Shown here: one piece after another, positions 9,434-20,827 of the stretch
Position numbering within the stretch: the first letter of the stretch is position 1
Layout: each line of letters opens with the position of its first letter
Assembly (NCBI GenBank): GCA_038373885.1
Contig: JAWZYV010011608.1
Span: 372,001-436,000 of the forward strand
DNA length: 64,000 nucleotides
Reading direction: 5' to 3'
Source of the DNA: Cheiracanthium punctorium
Taxonomy: Eukaryota > Arthropoda > Arachnida > Araneae > Cheiracanthiidae
Program-made: the position numbers and the translations under genes
The notes under the pieces: model-generated
Databases searched by the model: none
The model's input: the letters and a program-made list of their open reading frames with translations, nothing else
What the model was told of the DNA's origin: nothing

Positions 9434-12400
9434 TAAAACATTTATTTACTGGGCACATGAATATCTTTGATCAGCCTGGAGTATTGCTTTAATTCCCAGT
9501 GGTTTTCTGTTCTGTAAAAATAACACTTCACGTAAAAATACCGTGCAAATGAAATAATTTTGACTTGTGGCGATTGGGACTCTTTATTTTAAATCCAGAA
9601 TGTTTACTTCTGAAGCATGTTGATGGATATCTAACCAAAGAGCCATAATTGAAGATCTAAACCGTGACATAAACGTAAGGTACATTTTAAGTTTTGGAGA
9701 CAATGATTTAAGAATAATGCAGCTGGGAAAATCACAGCGTTACTCGATTACGACATGGAATGTTGTTTCGCTATCGTACCACGGAATGTGTCACTTAGAA
9801 GAAAACATTCTTCAAATAATTCCTTTCACAAAAATGTTTAAATTGAAGAACTTACATCATAGTCGCGAGTAAGTGTGGTGACTCATTCATTACCTCACTC
9901 AGTAAGTAGTATTGCCGCTCATTCATCGAATTAAAAACCACTTTGTCGTAAAGATGAAGAAAAAACAACTTAGCGCTTGGTTCATAGATGCAATCGCATG
10001 TTGGCAAAACAAAAGGAAGTCTGCTGCTATTACACATGGTTTATGTTTGCACGTGCTATTGTTTAGTGTTTGATGTGAGGATTATAAAAAAAATCACAAT
10101 TCAGTGTCAAGGAAACCGTTGGCGAAACAGCTACTCAGGAAATAGCTTTTTTTCTTTCTATTTTTGGATTAGGAGCGGTCAAGTCGCGTTCGATAACCAT
10201 TGAGGTAATTTTCATAAAATTCGTTTCAGGTTTTTTAGCTATTCGTTGGAGTATTTGTAAGTCTGCTTCACATTCAAAAGCAAAAGCCGATCAAAACGGT
10301 CTAAACCAGTGGTAGTGGACTTCGAACTTTTCCATCTCATGGAATGGAATAACTTTTTTAATCCTTTAACGCTCTAGTGTGTTTGTGGCATTCTTCAGTT
10401 TTCGAATTTGCTTGAAGTTATAAATATTTCTGATGTATTAATTTATGGAAAAAAAAATCTATTCACTCGCTAAAAAAATAAGAATTTTAAAAAAAGTATG
10501 TAAGCTGAAATGTATAGAGGAAGCATTTTGTGAGAAACCATACTCTCACTATTTGCTAGGGAAAATTTTACTGATGCTAGTGTACTGTGGGTTGGTTAAA
10601 AGGCAACAGGAACTATGTTGCAAAATAAGCTACATTTTCTGAAACATTTGAAGTTATCATTTACGCTTAATTATTCTTACTTTCAAAAGAGGTAAACAAG
10701 TGAATTTAAAGTAACGCGAGAAATAAAAAATATCCCTGGAGATAATTTAAAATTCCTTTAAACGAAACAAAGATAATTCAAAATGCCTTTCAAAAAACTA
10801 TCGATTGTTAAGTTTCACAAAAATGGATTATAGTAAATTATAAGAAAATTCATTATACATAGAACGAATATTTTCAAAATTATGGATTCACTTATAAATT
10901 AAAATGCAGATTTTTTTTTTTTTTTTTTAACAAGAGGACCACCCCCCCTCCCCGCATACACACACAAGGCTAACAATAATACCTTCCCAGCAGTACAGAT
11001 CGAGTGCATAAGACACTGTGTGGTGAAGTGAAACAGCAGTAAAATATAATTTTGAGACGGTTCCCATGGGAAGACCACACAAGTGGACCGTAAATTAGAA
11101 GAGGCGCCAGGCAATGGACAGTCTGGACACTATAGCACAATGAACTGTCAACGTTAAAATATTTATGGCCGAAAATATTTATGGCCGAAAATGATATGCA
11201 AATTTGGCGGGGTATATTCCCGAATGATCCACCTACATGTCTGGGATTCGACGAGAGGATGCATTAATTCCCCGATACGAACAAATCAGAAACTCCAGCC
11301 AATGATGTAAGAGGGGGTAAGAAAAGAGGAAACAACCCCGTGGGAGAAGAAAAAAAAAAGACGACAGAACGAGTGTGCTAAAAAGAAAAAGAAGCAGAAG
11401 AGAGTTTGAAAAAGGTGTGAACGGACTTAAAAAATCAGTGTGTGCTTCGAATCAATATGATCAAGTTGTGTTCAAAAGAAACATGGAATCAGAGGCCAGA
11501 TGATGGCTTAAGAGAAAGACAGCGGTTCCAATAGGGCACGCGTCGATCGTGTCTTGTATAAAGACGGCTACCTCATCTTAATGGTGAATATTCCCAGTAA
11601 TCTATTTATTATTTGTGTTTCGAAACTTTTATGGATACCCCTTATCCTCCAAAACCACATCTCCCCCAGACATATTTAAGTTTAAAATTATGTCAATATC
11701 GTCTGTTAATTAATATTAGTGGAATGACTAAGAATAAATGGTATTTAGTTGCAATTCATAGAGTCTTTAGTTTTTTTTAGTGTTTTGGTGTATGTCAATC
11801 ATTTTTCAGTTTTTCAGCGTAATACTAGGAGTACTTGCCAGGCAGGTTATGCGCGGCACAATACCACTATACGATCATCTTAGGCTTTAGTTTCCCTCAA
11901 ATTTTAACCAAAATCAAACAAACCACCACACACTGTACATTGGTGGATGGCTGAAGCATGAAGTTCCATAGTTCTGACCTACCCCTCATCTGTGGATCTA
12001 GCAGTCTGGAGTTTTCAAAGTCTGAAGTCTGAAGTTTTTAAAAAGTCCCTTGTTCAAGCATCCCTCCCTTTGGAAGACAGCCGTAGTGTGCTCTGCCCCC
12101 CCCAAAATAACAATCGAATCATTAGATACAATTAATCATCCGTCGTACATTAATGTTATATAATCGTCTAATATAATAAACAATTTAAATATTTAATTTA
12201 ATAAAATAAGGCAATCTTTTCATTTTTTGGAAGTCAAAAATTTTGTAATTCTTATACGTTTCGAACTCTTTGGAAGTCAAAACGACCTCCATGAGAAAGT
12301 TTCCTGGTCATTCTTTCCGCGACGATTTTTTGTTTGTTTGTTTGTTTGTTTGCACCTGTTTCAAAAACGGCTCAAGAGAATAGAATGGAATTCGGTAGTA

Positions 12401-13320
12401 AGATAAAGAGTGGTTCAATTTAAATTACAGGTAGGTTAAATTTTTTCAAAGGTTTGAATCGATTTTGAAATTATGCTAATTTTTTTCCCTTGCATAAGGT
12501 AAAAAATCACACAAAAGTGCTTTTGAATGCAATTTTTACTAGTTGGAATTGAGAGCAGTGAATTTAGAAAAAAAAAATCTTAGTTGGAATTGTAATAAAG
12601 AAACTACCGTATTTTATTTCATCTAGAAACTGAATTAATTTAACAGAAGACAAGAAACAGAAATGTTGCAAAGAATGCAGCTTTTATATTATCATTTGAT
12701 ATCGTTATCAAACAGTTTCGTCTGTCCCGTGCAATTTATATTTAATCGTCTTTAAATTATTTAAAAGAATTTTTGCATCATATTATATTTTTTTATCAGA
12801 TTCAATCGCTGCAAATACCTTCTTGCCTGGTAAAGAGATAGCAGAGAATTAGTTAATTTTTGATGCGCAGTAAAAAAAAAAAAAAAAGCTTTAATTTTTT
12901 ACAATTAATTTATGTATTTTATGGGGCACCTTTTCTTTTATCATGCTGAACAGTTCAATGTTTAACAGTTCAATGTGATAAACATTCAGTTGCTATAATT
13001 AAAAAGTCTTGCTTTATTTCACAAATGCAGAGGAATGCTATTGTTTAAAATACTGTAGATGTAGAGCTCGATCGCACATTCCTCAAACATCGTTTGATAA
13101 AGTCTTTATCCTTTCAATTATCTATTCATTTATACATTCTTTATACATAATTTTTATTTGCAAGTTATTACATGACTACGGATAGGGTTCCATTTTATTA
13201 CTTGTGGTCGTCGCCACAGTTAAAAGTTCATTTTAATGTGTTTGAAGCTCAAACACACAATTTGTTTTTTAGCTTCGTCTCACCACATGAATAATTTTAA
13301 ACACGAATGCCAATAAGACC
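9434..13320. other. Long AT-rich stretch with no supported gene
   Basis: About 3.9 kb without recognisable genes. It holds homopolymers (T20 near 10909, A15 near 12872), a (TTTG)n run near 12330 followed by TTCAAAAACGGCTC, which resembles the leader of some Helitrons but has no end, and a duplicated 'aatatttatggccgaaaa' at 11158-11190. Short frames here are Lys-rich or low-complexity. Confidence 0.5.
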
Positions 13321-13339
13321 AGAGCTATAGTCAATATTT

Positions 13340-13540
13340 GCCCGAGCGGTTAGGACAAATGCGAGTTAAATAATTTAGTTTGTGCTACTAAGGCCGATTG
13401 ACTGCACTAGGGTCCTAGGAATATAGGGGGACTTTCTAAGGGATCCTAGTCCGTATTTACACGAGGTTTCGGGTAAACTCCGAACGGCTAGGTCGACAGG
13501 CGCTACCGGGGGTTTGAACCTGGCACCTCCCGCCTTCCAG
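13340..13540 (-). mobile_element. CAA-tail SINE, minus, interrupted by a hAT MITE
   Basis: Carries the shared SINE body in reverse: the 'GGTGCCAGGTTCAAACC' B-box region, 'GTCGACCTAGCCGTTCGG', and 'ACTAGGATCCCTTAGAAAG'. It is broken at 13540 by the hAT MITE at 13541-13724, whose 8-bp duplication CCTTCCAG lies in the SINE head. The SINE is therefore older than that insertion. Confidence 0.75.
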
Positions 13541-13724
13541 CAGGGGCGTAGCCAGGGGGGGGGGGGGATATCGGGTATATCCCCCCCCCCCGAAATTTTT
13601 GGATTAGTGTTGAAATTCCGCCTATTTATACACATATAAGTTCATATCCCCCCCCCCCGAAATTTTTGGATTAGTGTTGAAATTCCGCCTATTTATACAC
13701 ATATTTTTCCTGGCTACGCGCCTG
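13541..13724. mobile_element. hAT-type MITE (CAGGGGCGTAGCC family) with internal duplication
   Basis: Ends CAGGGGCGTAGCCAGG and, inverted, CAGGCGCGTAGCCAGG; exact duplication CCTTCCAG at 13533-13540 and 13725-13732. Unlike its relatives, its core is a direct repeat: a C-run, then 'GAAATTTTTGGATTAGTG' through 'CCTATTTATACACATAT', appears twice. The homopolymer C tracts at the start of each unit suggest slippage or unequal exchange. Confidence 0.9.
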
Positions 13725-13732
13725 CCTTCCAG

Positions 13733-14393
13733 GAATAATTTGGAAATCACAATAGACCGCACTGAAATTTAGTACAGTATTTACGTGAAAATGGTTTGCT
13801 CGTCGAATCATTCTTGATTAGTGCGTGAACTCATAAAATTACGAAAGTATTATTTCATTTATTCATTATACAATAATATGCACGATTCACTTACGGATTA
13901 ATGCCATTTTGTGGGTGGAAGTGGTTACTTGGAAGATTCGCATACACATCCATATTGTGGAAGTAAGGATCTTTTACATTCTTGGGACTCCTTTAATTCG
14001 TCCTTGGCATGATTAAGTCTGTGGATGTTTGTCACCACTCCAGTAAACCCGAGTTTAATTGCATAAATCCCAACTCTTATGGCATGTTCTAATAGTCGAG
14101 AACTTTTTTTATGGGCATAGGAACACATTATAAAGCTTGACATGCCTTGTTCTTACGACTCATAGCGTTAAATACATAATGACTATAGTTCAGCCAAAAT
14201 TCAATATGTTTTGAGAAACACTTTGGACACAATCGTTGCGAACAGCTTATAAACTTACCACAAGAATTCAGTCAGAGTGAATTCGGTAAGAAAAATTCAG
14301 TAAGTCCGGGAGTTTTGTAAAGAGTAAACTTAACAGAAAATGAAAAATGTATGCTGCTTATTTATATCTTTATTATACTATAATATTAGGTTG
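13733..14393. other. AT-rich DNA, no gene seen
   Basis: No paired ends or plausible frame apart from a 72-codon open frame (13925-14143, minus) without domain resemblance. Confidence 0.45.
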
Positions 14394-14395
14394 TA

Positions 14396-14958
14396 ACGAA
14401 AGTTTCCCGCCATCACAAATATCTTCTGCAAACAGTTCACGTTGTCTGTTCATCATATTTTGTCAAACAATTTTTGCCATTTGAAAGAAAGCGACTTGCT
14501 TTAGAATACTGTGTTGTTAAAAAAATATCCTTATCATTAAGTACAATGTGTCTGAAATGGAACTATCACGTTACTGGATTAGAACCATCTTTTACTTCCA
14601 GTTCTATTGCAAAAATTCAACTACAGAATGTCAAAGAATTATGTGGGTAATTTAGATTTTACTGTTGTATCATATGGCACTGTGAAGGTTTGGTACTGAA
14701 AGTTAAAAAACAGGGCCTATGACATTCAAGGAGCTGAGCGTTTTGGCCGGCCTACTGATGTTAAGGAGGGACACCTGCGAGAACTTGTGCAAGAAGATCA
14801 GTATTTAACCACTTGAGAGCTAGCTAAAGAGTTAGACATTAATGGCATGCCCATTAGTCATGCTGTGCATCACATAAACTTGATGTACAAGTTCAATCGC
14901 TGGGTGCCGCATGAGCTGACTCAAGCAGATTTGGCGGAGAACTTTCGTTACAACCTGA
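14396..14958 (+). pseudogene. Decayed mariner transposon with transposase remnant
   Basis: Mariner-type ends TTAGGTTGTAACGAAAGTTT and its inverted partner (right end reads TATCAGGTTGTAACGAAAG on the other strand), flanked by TA. Only the N-terminal part of the transposase is left. One frame reads FTVVSYGTVKVWY, stop, KLKNRAYDIQGAERFGRPTD, VKEGHLRELVQEDQYLTT, stop, ELAKELDI, then KFNRWVPHELT. These are the paired helix-turn-helix region and the WVPHEL motif that precedes the DDD catalytic domain of mariner transposases. The catalytic core is deleted and two stops interrupt the frame, so it cannot act. At 563 bp it is under half the usual ~1.3 kb. Confidence 0.93.
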
Positions 14959-15098
14959 TAGCTTATTTTTAATACTATATTTTTGTTTCTGATGTTATAA
15001 ATCCTTACTTTTGTTACTCTTAACTATATCAGTATTACGGTACAAGGTTTATAAAATACCGAAAACCAGTCCTGCCTTTTTAATCCGGTATTGCAAAC

Positions 15099-15628
15099 TA
15101 GAGATGAGTTCGGGCTCATTTTTTGAAGCCCGAGCCCGAGGACTTTTAATCCGAGCCCGAGCAATATTGCTTAAGTCAGAGCCCGAGCCCGCCCGAGCCC
15201 GAAATTTCAGCTAAAGATAAAAAAATGCTACTTCGTTGATAGAATACAATAAATTTTGCCGTTTGTGCAAATTAAAGACAAATATAGTTGCAAACTCCCA
15301 ATGCACTTTGTATCCATCCTTTATCAAAAAATGTCGGATCTCATGACTAAGGAATATAAACCGCCGTACTAAAATACCAAAAGAGCTTCACGCACCTTCT
15401 AGGCGCCCGTGCCACTATTTTTATTTGTTTATTTATTTACTTATTTTTTATAAGTACTTTTATTTTCCTCATGAATCATTTTTTAAAATCTATTTCAAGC
15501 AGTATGTTCAATAAAGGAGAAATTTTTCACGAGCCCGAGCCCGAACACAATTGTGAATTACAGAGCCCGGTTCGGGCCCGGGCTCAGGCTCGGGCTTTCG
15601 GGCTCGGGCTGAGCCCGTCTCATCTCTA
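15099..15628 (-). mobile_element. hAT element with GAGCCC-rich ends, 530 bp
   Basis: Ends TAGAGATGAG on both strands, exact duplication TTGCAAAC at 15091-15098 and 15629-15636. Just inside each end are many GAGCCC/GGGCTC repeats, candidate subterminal transposase binding sites as in Ac-like hATs (inference). The non-coding centre matches the flanks of the interrupted 5.1-kb copy at 42816-47951 in the opposite orientation and gives its uninterrupted sequence. Confidence 0.93.
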
Positions 15629-16186
15629 TTGCAAACACTAGACACGTAGCATTAGCTTATCTCAAAATGATATTTAAATAAACCATGTACTAAAAAGAAA
15701 AGATACTTGAATTCAGAGAGCAGTAAATCGTTACTGAATTCATAAAATAAACCACACGCGTCTGATTTCAGTCAAATGACATGTGAACAAATAATGGAAT
15801 CTTCTGGGGCAGATGTTTCCGATTTTAGGTAAGGCAAGTTCTCCGAAAAAGCTTTCATGGAGAAGCAGGTGATTTAATCCTACAGTCAGCCTTTCTTCCA
15901 GGTTATAGACCTACCAAATGGAAGAAGGAACAATACTAGAGGTCTATTGCGTTGAAGACAGAACAAAACATTTTTTTTTTTTTTTTTTTTTTTTTAGGAT
16001 AAGTTAGGGGAAGGGAAAACAATGATGTAGATTTGGAAGCGTTCCGGCAAATCCATATTTTTCAAGAATTGTTAATGGTTCCATATTTTATTGCATGAAT
16101 TTCTCAAAAATAAAAGACTAAGAAGTCTAGAAAGTTCATTGCATTGAGTTCAGAGTGCACAGCTGAAACCTATGCCTGTATGTCGT

Positions 16187-16352
16187 AGCCAGAGGGGAAT
16201 CATGGGGGTTTGATCCCCTCGAAATTTTAGTCACTCTATTAGAAGGTTCATTTATTTGCGTTGATTCTGGGGATCAGTTATAGGCGAAAATTTTTGGTGC
16301 TACATATCCCCCTCATCCTCCGCTGAATTTTTTTTCTGTCTACGGCCTTGAA
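16187..16352. mobile_element. Probable hAT-type MITE (GTCGTAGCCAGA family)
   Basis: Inverted ends 'GTCGTAGCCAGAGGGG' and, on the other strand, 'CAAGGCCGTAGACAGAAA'. No clear 8-bp duplication, so the edges and the family are tentative. The body has 'GAAATTTTAGTCAC', a start like that of the 13541 element. Confidence 0.5.
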
Positions 16353-16500
16353 GGAAACATTTCAAAAGGGGAGTTATACATAAGTGCACCCAAGCAGGGG
16401 GCTATAGGGGCTAAAAGTTCCACTAAAAGTGTAGGAAAGTTAAAATCCTTTTTTAAAAAAATGGGAATTGTAACTTAATTAATGGTTTAAAGTATTTTTA

Positions 16501-16873
16501 CTATTTGAGGCGCAACCCTTACTCAATGCTGAAATGATGCAGCCGGCTGTGCGGCACAGCCAGCTGCGTCAAAAAAGCGTCCCTAGATCTGTGGCACGCG
16601 ATGAACGTTTCGATCGTTCGCCATCTTGCTGGTAGGTAAGTTGAGCGATGGCAACGGCTGCCCTTTTTTCAGAATTGGGCAATCTATCCAGCTCTTTTCG
16701 CATTCTTCCGTTTTTCAGCAGATGTCAGTGCTGTTAAAAGTAATCGTGACAATTTTTTTACGGGAAATGACGTGCTAAAAAGTAATAGAAATTAAATCTA
16801 TTTTTCGTGACTGGCAACAGTCAAAACGTCAGAGTTTGGTGTTCCCAGAGCGGGAACACTGCGCGTTAAAGGG
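16501..16873. mobile_element. piggyBac-type foldback MITE, copy 2, left arm lost
   Basis: Right end intact (TGCGCGTTAAAGGG then TTAA); left end worn (CTATTTGAGGCGCAACCC). The left hairpin arm is missing: the short terminal block runs straight into the apex (GGCTGTGCGGCACAGCC) and only the right arm with CCGCCATCTTGC follows. The break falls at the hairpin tip. Confidence 0.88.
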
Positions 16874-16964
16874 TTAAAAACGTTGCTTGCAAATTATTTC
16901 GGAAGTATTTTTCACACACAAAAAATGTATTTATTCAGTACTTTCAGTTTTATTACATGATATG

Positions 16965-17138
16965 CAGTGGAATTTGATTATAACGTCACTGAACAGACGC
17001 AATAATTATGTATTATATTGTAACGGAGTTACATCAATTCAATAGTGGTCTTGTGTTCTATGGGCGAGCGATAAAGAATATTTTGAAGTTTTGAAAGAGT
17101 TCTCAACGAGGTCACTGTAACAGTCCCGAGTTTAACGG
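16965..17138. mobile_element. pogo-like MITE
   Basis: Left end CAGTGGAATTTGATTATAACG; right end, inverted, CCGTTAAACTCGGGACTG, next to TA. The centre shares 'CTATGGGCGAG' and 'AACGAGGTCACT' with 235-340 and with 57950-58022. Small, non-coding. Confidence 0.55.
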
Positions 17139-17419
17139 TAATTGTAGCTTCGCCGCCCCTAAAATAAAATCCTAACAGGGGATTGAATAAACGGGATTTA
17201 ACGTGTTTTTCATTCAGAAATGCGATGCTGAATGCTGTCACCCCTTTGTACTGCGATAAAATCCTACACAGTAAAAAATTCAGAAACGTTACATACTTAT
17301 AGCGGAAAGATTTCCGAAAGTATAGCGTAACCTACCGATGCTCTACTCGAACTCACGATTTCGGAAACATAACCCATATTTCGGGGTAAAGTATTTACGG
17401 GGGAAAGGAAATCTTAATT

Positions 17420-17545
17420 TGGGACTTCGCGCGCATGCGCCAAGTGCCAAGAGACGGATAAGAGTGAACGCGTTTTCCCTGATAGCACAGATGGTCACAA
17501 ATAGAACCCCTTTACACAAAAGAGTCGCTGTGACGTCACAGAGGG
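17420..17545. promoter_or_regulatory. NRF1-like and CRE-like palindromes
   Basis: A GCGCATGCGC palindrome (about 17430-17440) is the NRF1 recognition sequence, and TGACGTCA at 17531-17538 within TGTGACGTCACA is a perfect CREB/ATF site. TCACA/TGTCACA repeats follow. The segment is GC-richer than its surroundings. Both are seen; use as a promoter is inference, and the sites may simply be part of the enclosing element. Confidence 0.35.
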
Positions 17546-17585
17546 TCACAATTGTCACAGGACTGTCACATTGTAACTTCTTGCA

Positions 17586-17761
17586 CAGCCCGATTATGAC
17601 CAACAGGGACCCCGGGCATTGATGAATTTGGGGGTCCCCATCTATAAAATTTGTTTTCTTTTTCATAATATTTTGACATATAAAAGACTATTTCAGAACA
17701 ACATTTGAAACTGGGGGCCCTGGGCAAAGTCCCGATTTGCCCATGCGATAATAAGGGTCTG
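17586..17761 (-). mobile_element. hAT-type MITE (CAGAGCCTTATTATCGC family), copy 3, inverted
   Basis: Reads GCGATAATAAGGGTCTG at its right edge, the inverse of the family's left end, and CAGCCCGATTATGACC at the left. The body matches 5229-5422 on the other strand, with a small deletion. GTAACTT occurs on both sides but not at exact 8-bp spacing, so the duplication is worn. Confidence 0.82.
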
Positions 17762-18067
17762 GTAACTTGTGAGTGATGTAACTTCACTGTGTGGTCATTG
17801 TGAAGTTTATTTGTGACCAGTCACCAGGTGACGTGGCCGGATGAATACTTAAATAAAACGGGTGAATACTTAAGTAAAACAGCACATTATCTCCTGAAAA
17901 TAATTTATGTGGTAGAAAAAATATGTAAGATTTTTAATTTATATTTATTAATTATGGTAGTTTCTCTCCATTTACAAAATACTTTAAAAAAATTTTAAGT
18001 TTCCAAAACAAGCCGTACCACAACAGCAGTCAGTTTACTTTTAAAGCAAATTCCGGCAAGCTAATCA

Positions 18068-18140
18068 CAGCGTCGCGGTAGCGTGCTGTCGTATGAGCCC
18101 GTCTGTCCTCGGTTCGATTCTGATTGCTGCGCTCCTTCCG
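18068..18140 (+). pseudogene. tRNA-like pseudogene or SINE head
   Basis: A good B box GGTTCGATTCT at 18112-18122 and a CAGC...GCTG acceptor-like pairing give a tRNA shape, but the acceptor and anticodon arms are poor. Most likely a tRNA-derived SINE head rather than a gene. The downstream T8 could stop Pol III. Confidence 0.4.
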
Positions 18141-18604
18141 TTAGTTTGGTGCTGCCTTCTAGTTGAATACTTGAAACGCTTCATCTAATGCATGTTACTT
18201 TTTTTTGAAAAACTCAGAAAGGTTACTCGTTAATTCGGAAACCTTTCTGAATTAATCAAAATATACAGAAACGTTACCCATATTTTCCAGAAACCTTACC
18301 TAAAACGTAGGAAAACAGGTAAATATGTTTCCGACATGTGCGGAAACGTTTCTAAATACTTTACCCGCATGGTTCGGAAACGTTTCCGCAATTTTAAACT
18401 ACAAGAGCTGCCCCATTTATTGGGGTAACGTTTCCGAATTTTTTTTACCGTGAGAGCCCCTACAAACATACAGGCCGACGCATCGCTGCCATATTTGGGC
18501 AACTGTCTGTCAGATTGAATGCGTTCATCGTCTGCTTGGCGGTACATTGCAAAGAATAGCACGTGGTCCAGATTCCCTAACATCTCTACAGCAAATCATT
18601 AATA

Positions 18605-18740
18605 AATAGGGTTGGGCGCGAGGCGAAAAGATGGTTTGTCTCGTCTCGTTAAACAGCTGCAAAGCTTTGCTTTGTCTCGTCTCGCAAAATCCCTATGTAG
18701 TGATAGTGAAAACGACTATCTCGTCTCGTCATCCCTATGT
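18605..18740. repeat. GTCTCGTCTCG-rich dispersed repeat
   Basis: Contains several 'TCTCGTCTCG' motifs, starts TAGGGTTGGGCGCGAGG and ends CATCCCTA, weak inverted ends of hAT style. The motif recurs at 25340-25405 and, as GAGACGAGAC, at 26850-26930. No exact duplication, so the element type is open. Confidence 0.4.
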
Positions 18741-18944
18741 TACCTTTCCGCTATTGATTACAGTGGGGAAAATTGAATATTCCGTTTCTTTTACTGAGGT
18801 GGATTCCAACAGCTTAAAGCCTAATAACCGTACACATTCAATATTTTTTCGATTCGAGAGATAAGGCAATATTTTATACTTAAAATTGTAACAAGAGAAC
18901 AGGTGTCTGTGTCGAAGCAATGGGCGATTGACCTCTTATGGCTA

Positions 18945-19008
18945 GGGGCTGATCTAACTAGGCCGAGCCGCGATAAGGCCGGGCTGTACTAGGCCGAGCC
19001 GCCGTGCC
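18945..19008. repeat. Short GC-rich direct repeat (TAGGCCGAGCCG)
   Basis: ACTAGGCCGAGCCG occurs twice within 50 bp, with an intervening 'AAGGCCGGGCT', in otherwise AT-rich DNA next to a SINE. Possibly part of an older SINE head; not assigned. Confidence 0.4.
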
Positions 19009-19010
19009 AG

Positions 19011-19230
19011 CTCCACCATGGCCGAGTGGATAAAGCACTGAACATGGCAGACGGCTGAAGAGTATAGATCCCATGTTCGAGCCCAATGCCCCTGTCGATC
19101 TAACGGTCTGGAGCTTGGGTCGGTTTTCTCCAGCTATAACGTGAGTAAACGTTCGAGCCCCTTAAAAAGTCCTCCGGAAAAGCCACCCCCCCCCCGTTGT
19201 GGTTTGCCTCGCCTTCAACACAACACATCC
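19011..19230 (+). mobile_element. CAA-tail SINE with near-complete tRNA head
   Basis: A box TGGCCGAGTGGATA near 19019 and B box TGTTCGAGCCC at 19074-19084, then 'CGATCTAACGGTCTGG', 'TTTTCTCC', 'CCCCTTAAAAAGTCCTCC' and a tail with ACACAACACA. The head resembles a Leu/Ser-type tRNA, as in the copies at 38514 and 54693. Confidence 0.75.
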
Positions 19231-19239
19231 AAGTAACTC

Positions 19240-20505
19240 TTTCTGAAAAATTGCTCTCTCCCCAAATAAATGTCTGTATCTGCCACTGGCTACCCTTTGG
19301 CAGAAGAAATGTGCACGCATCAACACGTACGCCTCGTGAAATTCTATTTAATTTCGGAAAGAACAATACCTTTAGATTCTAATTGCTTACATTTGCTTTC
19401 CTGTTTTACTTTGGATTCGGGGTGAATAATTCTGCCCCTGAAAAAGGGAGGTCCTTTCTGTCTACCAAAATTACATGTAGAAGAAAATATATGTATGTTA
19501 ATGTATGTAAAGTAAAAGTGAGTATATGATTAATTAAATAAATATATAGATAGATAGATAGATTAGATTCGAGAAATAATGTAATGCTCTAAAACCTTGT
19601 GCTGTGAACAGATTTAATTATATAAATTTAAATTGGCAGAGGAAAAATAAGACCTCTCAATATAAAATATCAAATTTTACTCAATAAATAAATAGAAACA
19701 ATGACAAGTGTCAAGTGCATTTGATTTTTTACCGTGCTGCCATCTGCTGAGAAGCATAGGAACTTTCACAATATTTTTAATCCACTACATTGGGAAAAAG
19801 AGAGAGAATATAAAAAACTGTACCTCGAAGAAAATTGTTAAATGTAGAGGTAAAAATATATTGTTATTCAAGAATTCATTTTTTTTTTACATGATTAATT
19901 AGTGTAATGTAAAATGATTTAAACTAGTTTCCTTTATATATCATGCACCATGCTTATATTAAATAACTTTACACTAAACACACATTTAATCTAAATAAAA
20001 CCCGTCTAATCAAAAAGTTTCGAGAAGCACTATCTCTCTCTTCTTCAGCAGCCACATATTCACCAACTCCCATCAAGTTTGTGAAAAGTAAATATTTTAT
20101 AGATATTCATTTAAAATTACTTATTACTTGTTATCTTCAATTTTAATTATTATTTTGCAAGGAAATTATTAGATCAGAACGTTTTGGCTAAATTCCATTT
20201 CATAAAGGCAATCAATAAAGTACAGATAGATGGGAATTCAAAATCAGATAATTAGATTTCATATTAATTTAAAATTCATATTTTGAAAAGTCGAAAGATA
20301 ATTTTTTGTACTAAATTGTAAATTTTTGATGAAGATTTTTAAAGTAAATATTTAAATATAAAGGATTTCTTAAAATATAATAATTTTGTAGATGTTTGTT
20401 GCTTTCTATTCTGAAGAAGTTACTTTTCATTTACAGCCAGTAGATGGCAGCACTACAATGAAATGCTCTCCTTTGTTTTTCCTAGAAAGTTGGTCTCATC
20501 CATTT
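19240..20505. other. AT-rich DNA, no gene seen
   Basis: No paired ends and no plausible coding frame; a (TAGA)n run is present near 19545-19565. Confidence 0.5.
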
Positions 20506-20513
20506 GGAGAGAG

Positions 20514-20827
20514 CAGAGGCGTAGCCAAGGGGAGGGGGGGGTTAGGGGGGTCATAACCCCCCCATGAGGAATTATTTGCCATACAAAATGTATATTCTTC
20601 ACTACATTATCACACACACGTATACATATATATGAGTTGCAGTAGTCATAACCCCACCCCCTGGTTTTCTCCGAAATTTAGCGTAAATACGGGTTAGGAC
20701 CCCTTAGAAAGACCCCCACGGAGGGAACCCCACCCATAGGCCTAGAGCCCATGCGTAGCTAATCGGCCTTAATCCCACAACAAACAACATAACCCCCCTC
20801 CATGAAAAATTTCTGGCTACGCCTCAG
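20514..20827. mobile_element. hAT-type MITE (CAGGGGCGTAGCC family) split by a SINE
   Basis: Ends CAGAGGCGTAGCCAAGG and, inverted, CTGAGGCGTAGCCAG; exact duplication GGAGAGAG at 20506-20513 and 20828-20835. Removing the SINE at 20656-20787 restores the ~180-bp family sequence seen at 57009 and 60493, including the GGGGTTAGGGGGG run and GCCATACAAAATGTATATTC. Confidence 0.92.
20656..20787 (+). mobile_element. 5'-truncated CAA-tail SINE nested in a MITE
   Basis: The SINE body (TTTTCTCCGAAATTTAGCG, TACGGGTTAGGACCCC) with a tail ACAACAAACAA lies between copies of CATAACCCC (20647-20655 and 20788-20796). The missing 5' head and the A-rich tail are the marks of target-primed reverse transcription. 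Confidence 0.88.

Larger units (their letters stand above)
17267..18452. mobile_element. ~1.2-kb element with CAC(A/G)GTAAAAA ends
   Basis: The left terminus CACAGTAAAAAATTCAGAAACG and the inverted right terminus CACGGTAAAAAAAATTCGGA match closely over about 25 bp, ending in AACGTTAC. Inside are more copies of GAAACGTTTCCGAA-like motifs (18235-18440), a hAT MITE (17586-17761) and a tRNA-like segment (18068-18140). No transposase is recognised and no target duplication is clear; the superfamily is unknown. Confidence 0.5.

Noticed and set aside
16501..17138. Single composite element joining the piggyBac MITE and the pogo-like MITE
   Set aside because: Each has its own complete terminus and flanks (TTAA at 16874, TA at 17139); adjacency alone is not enough.
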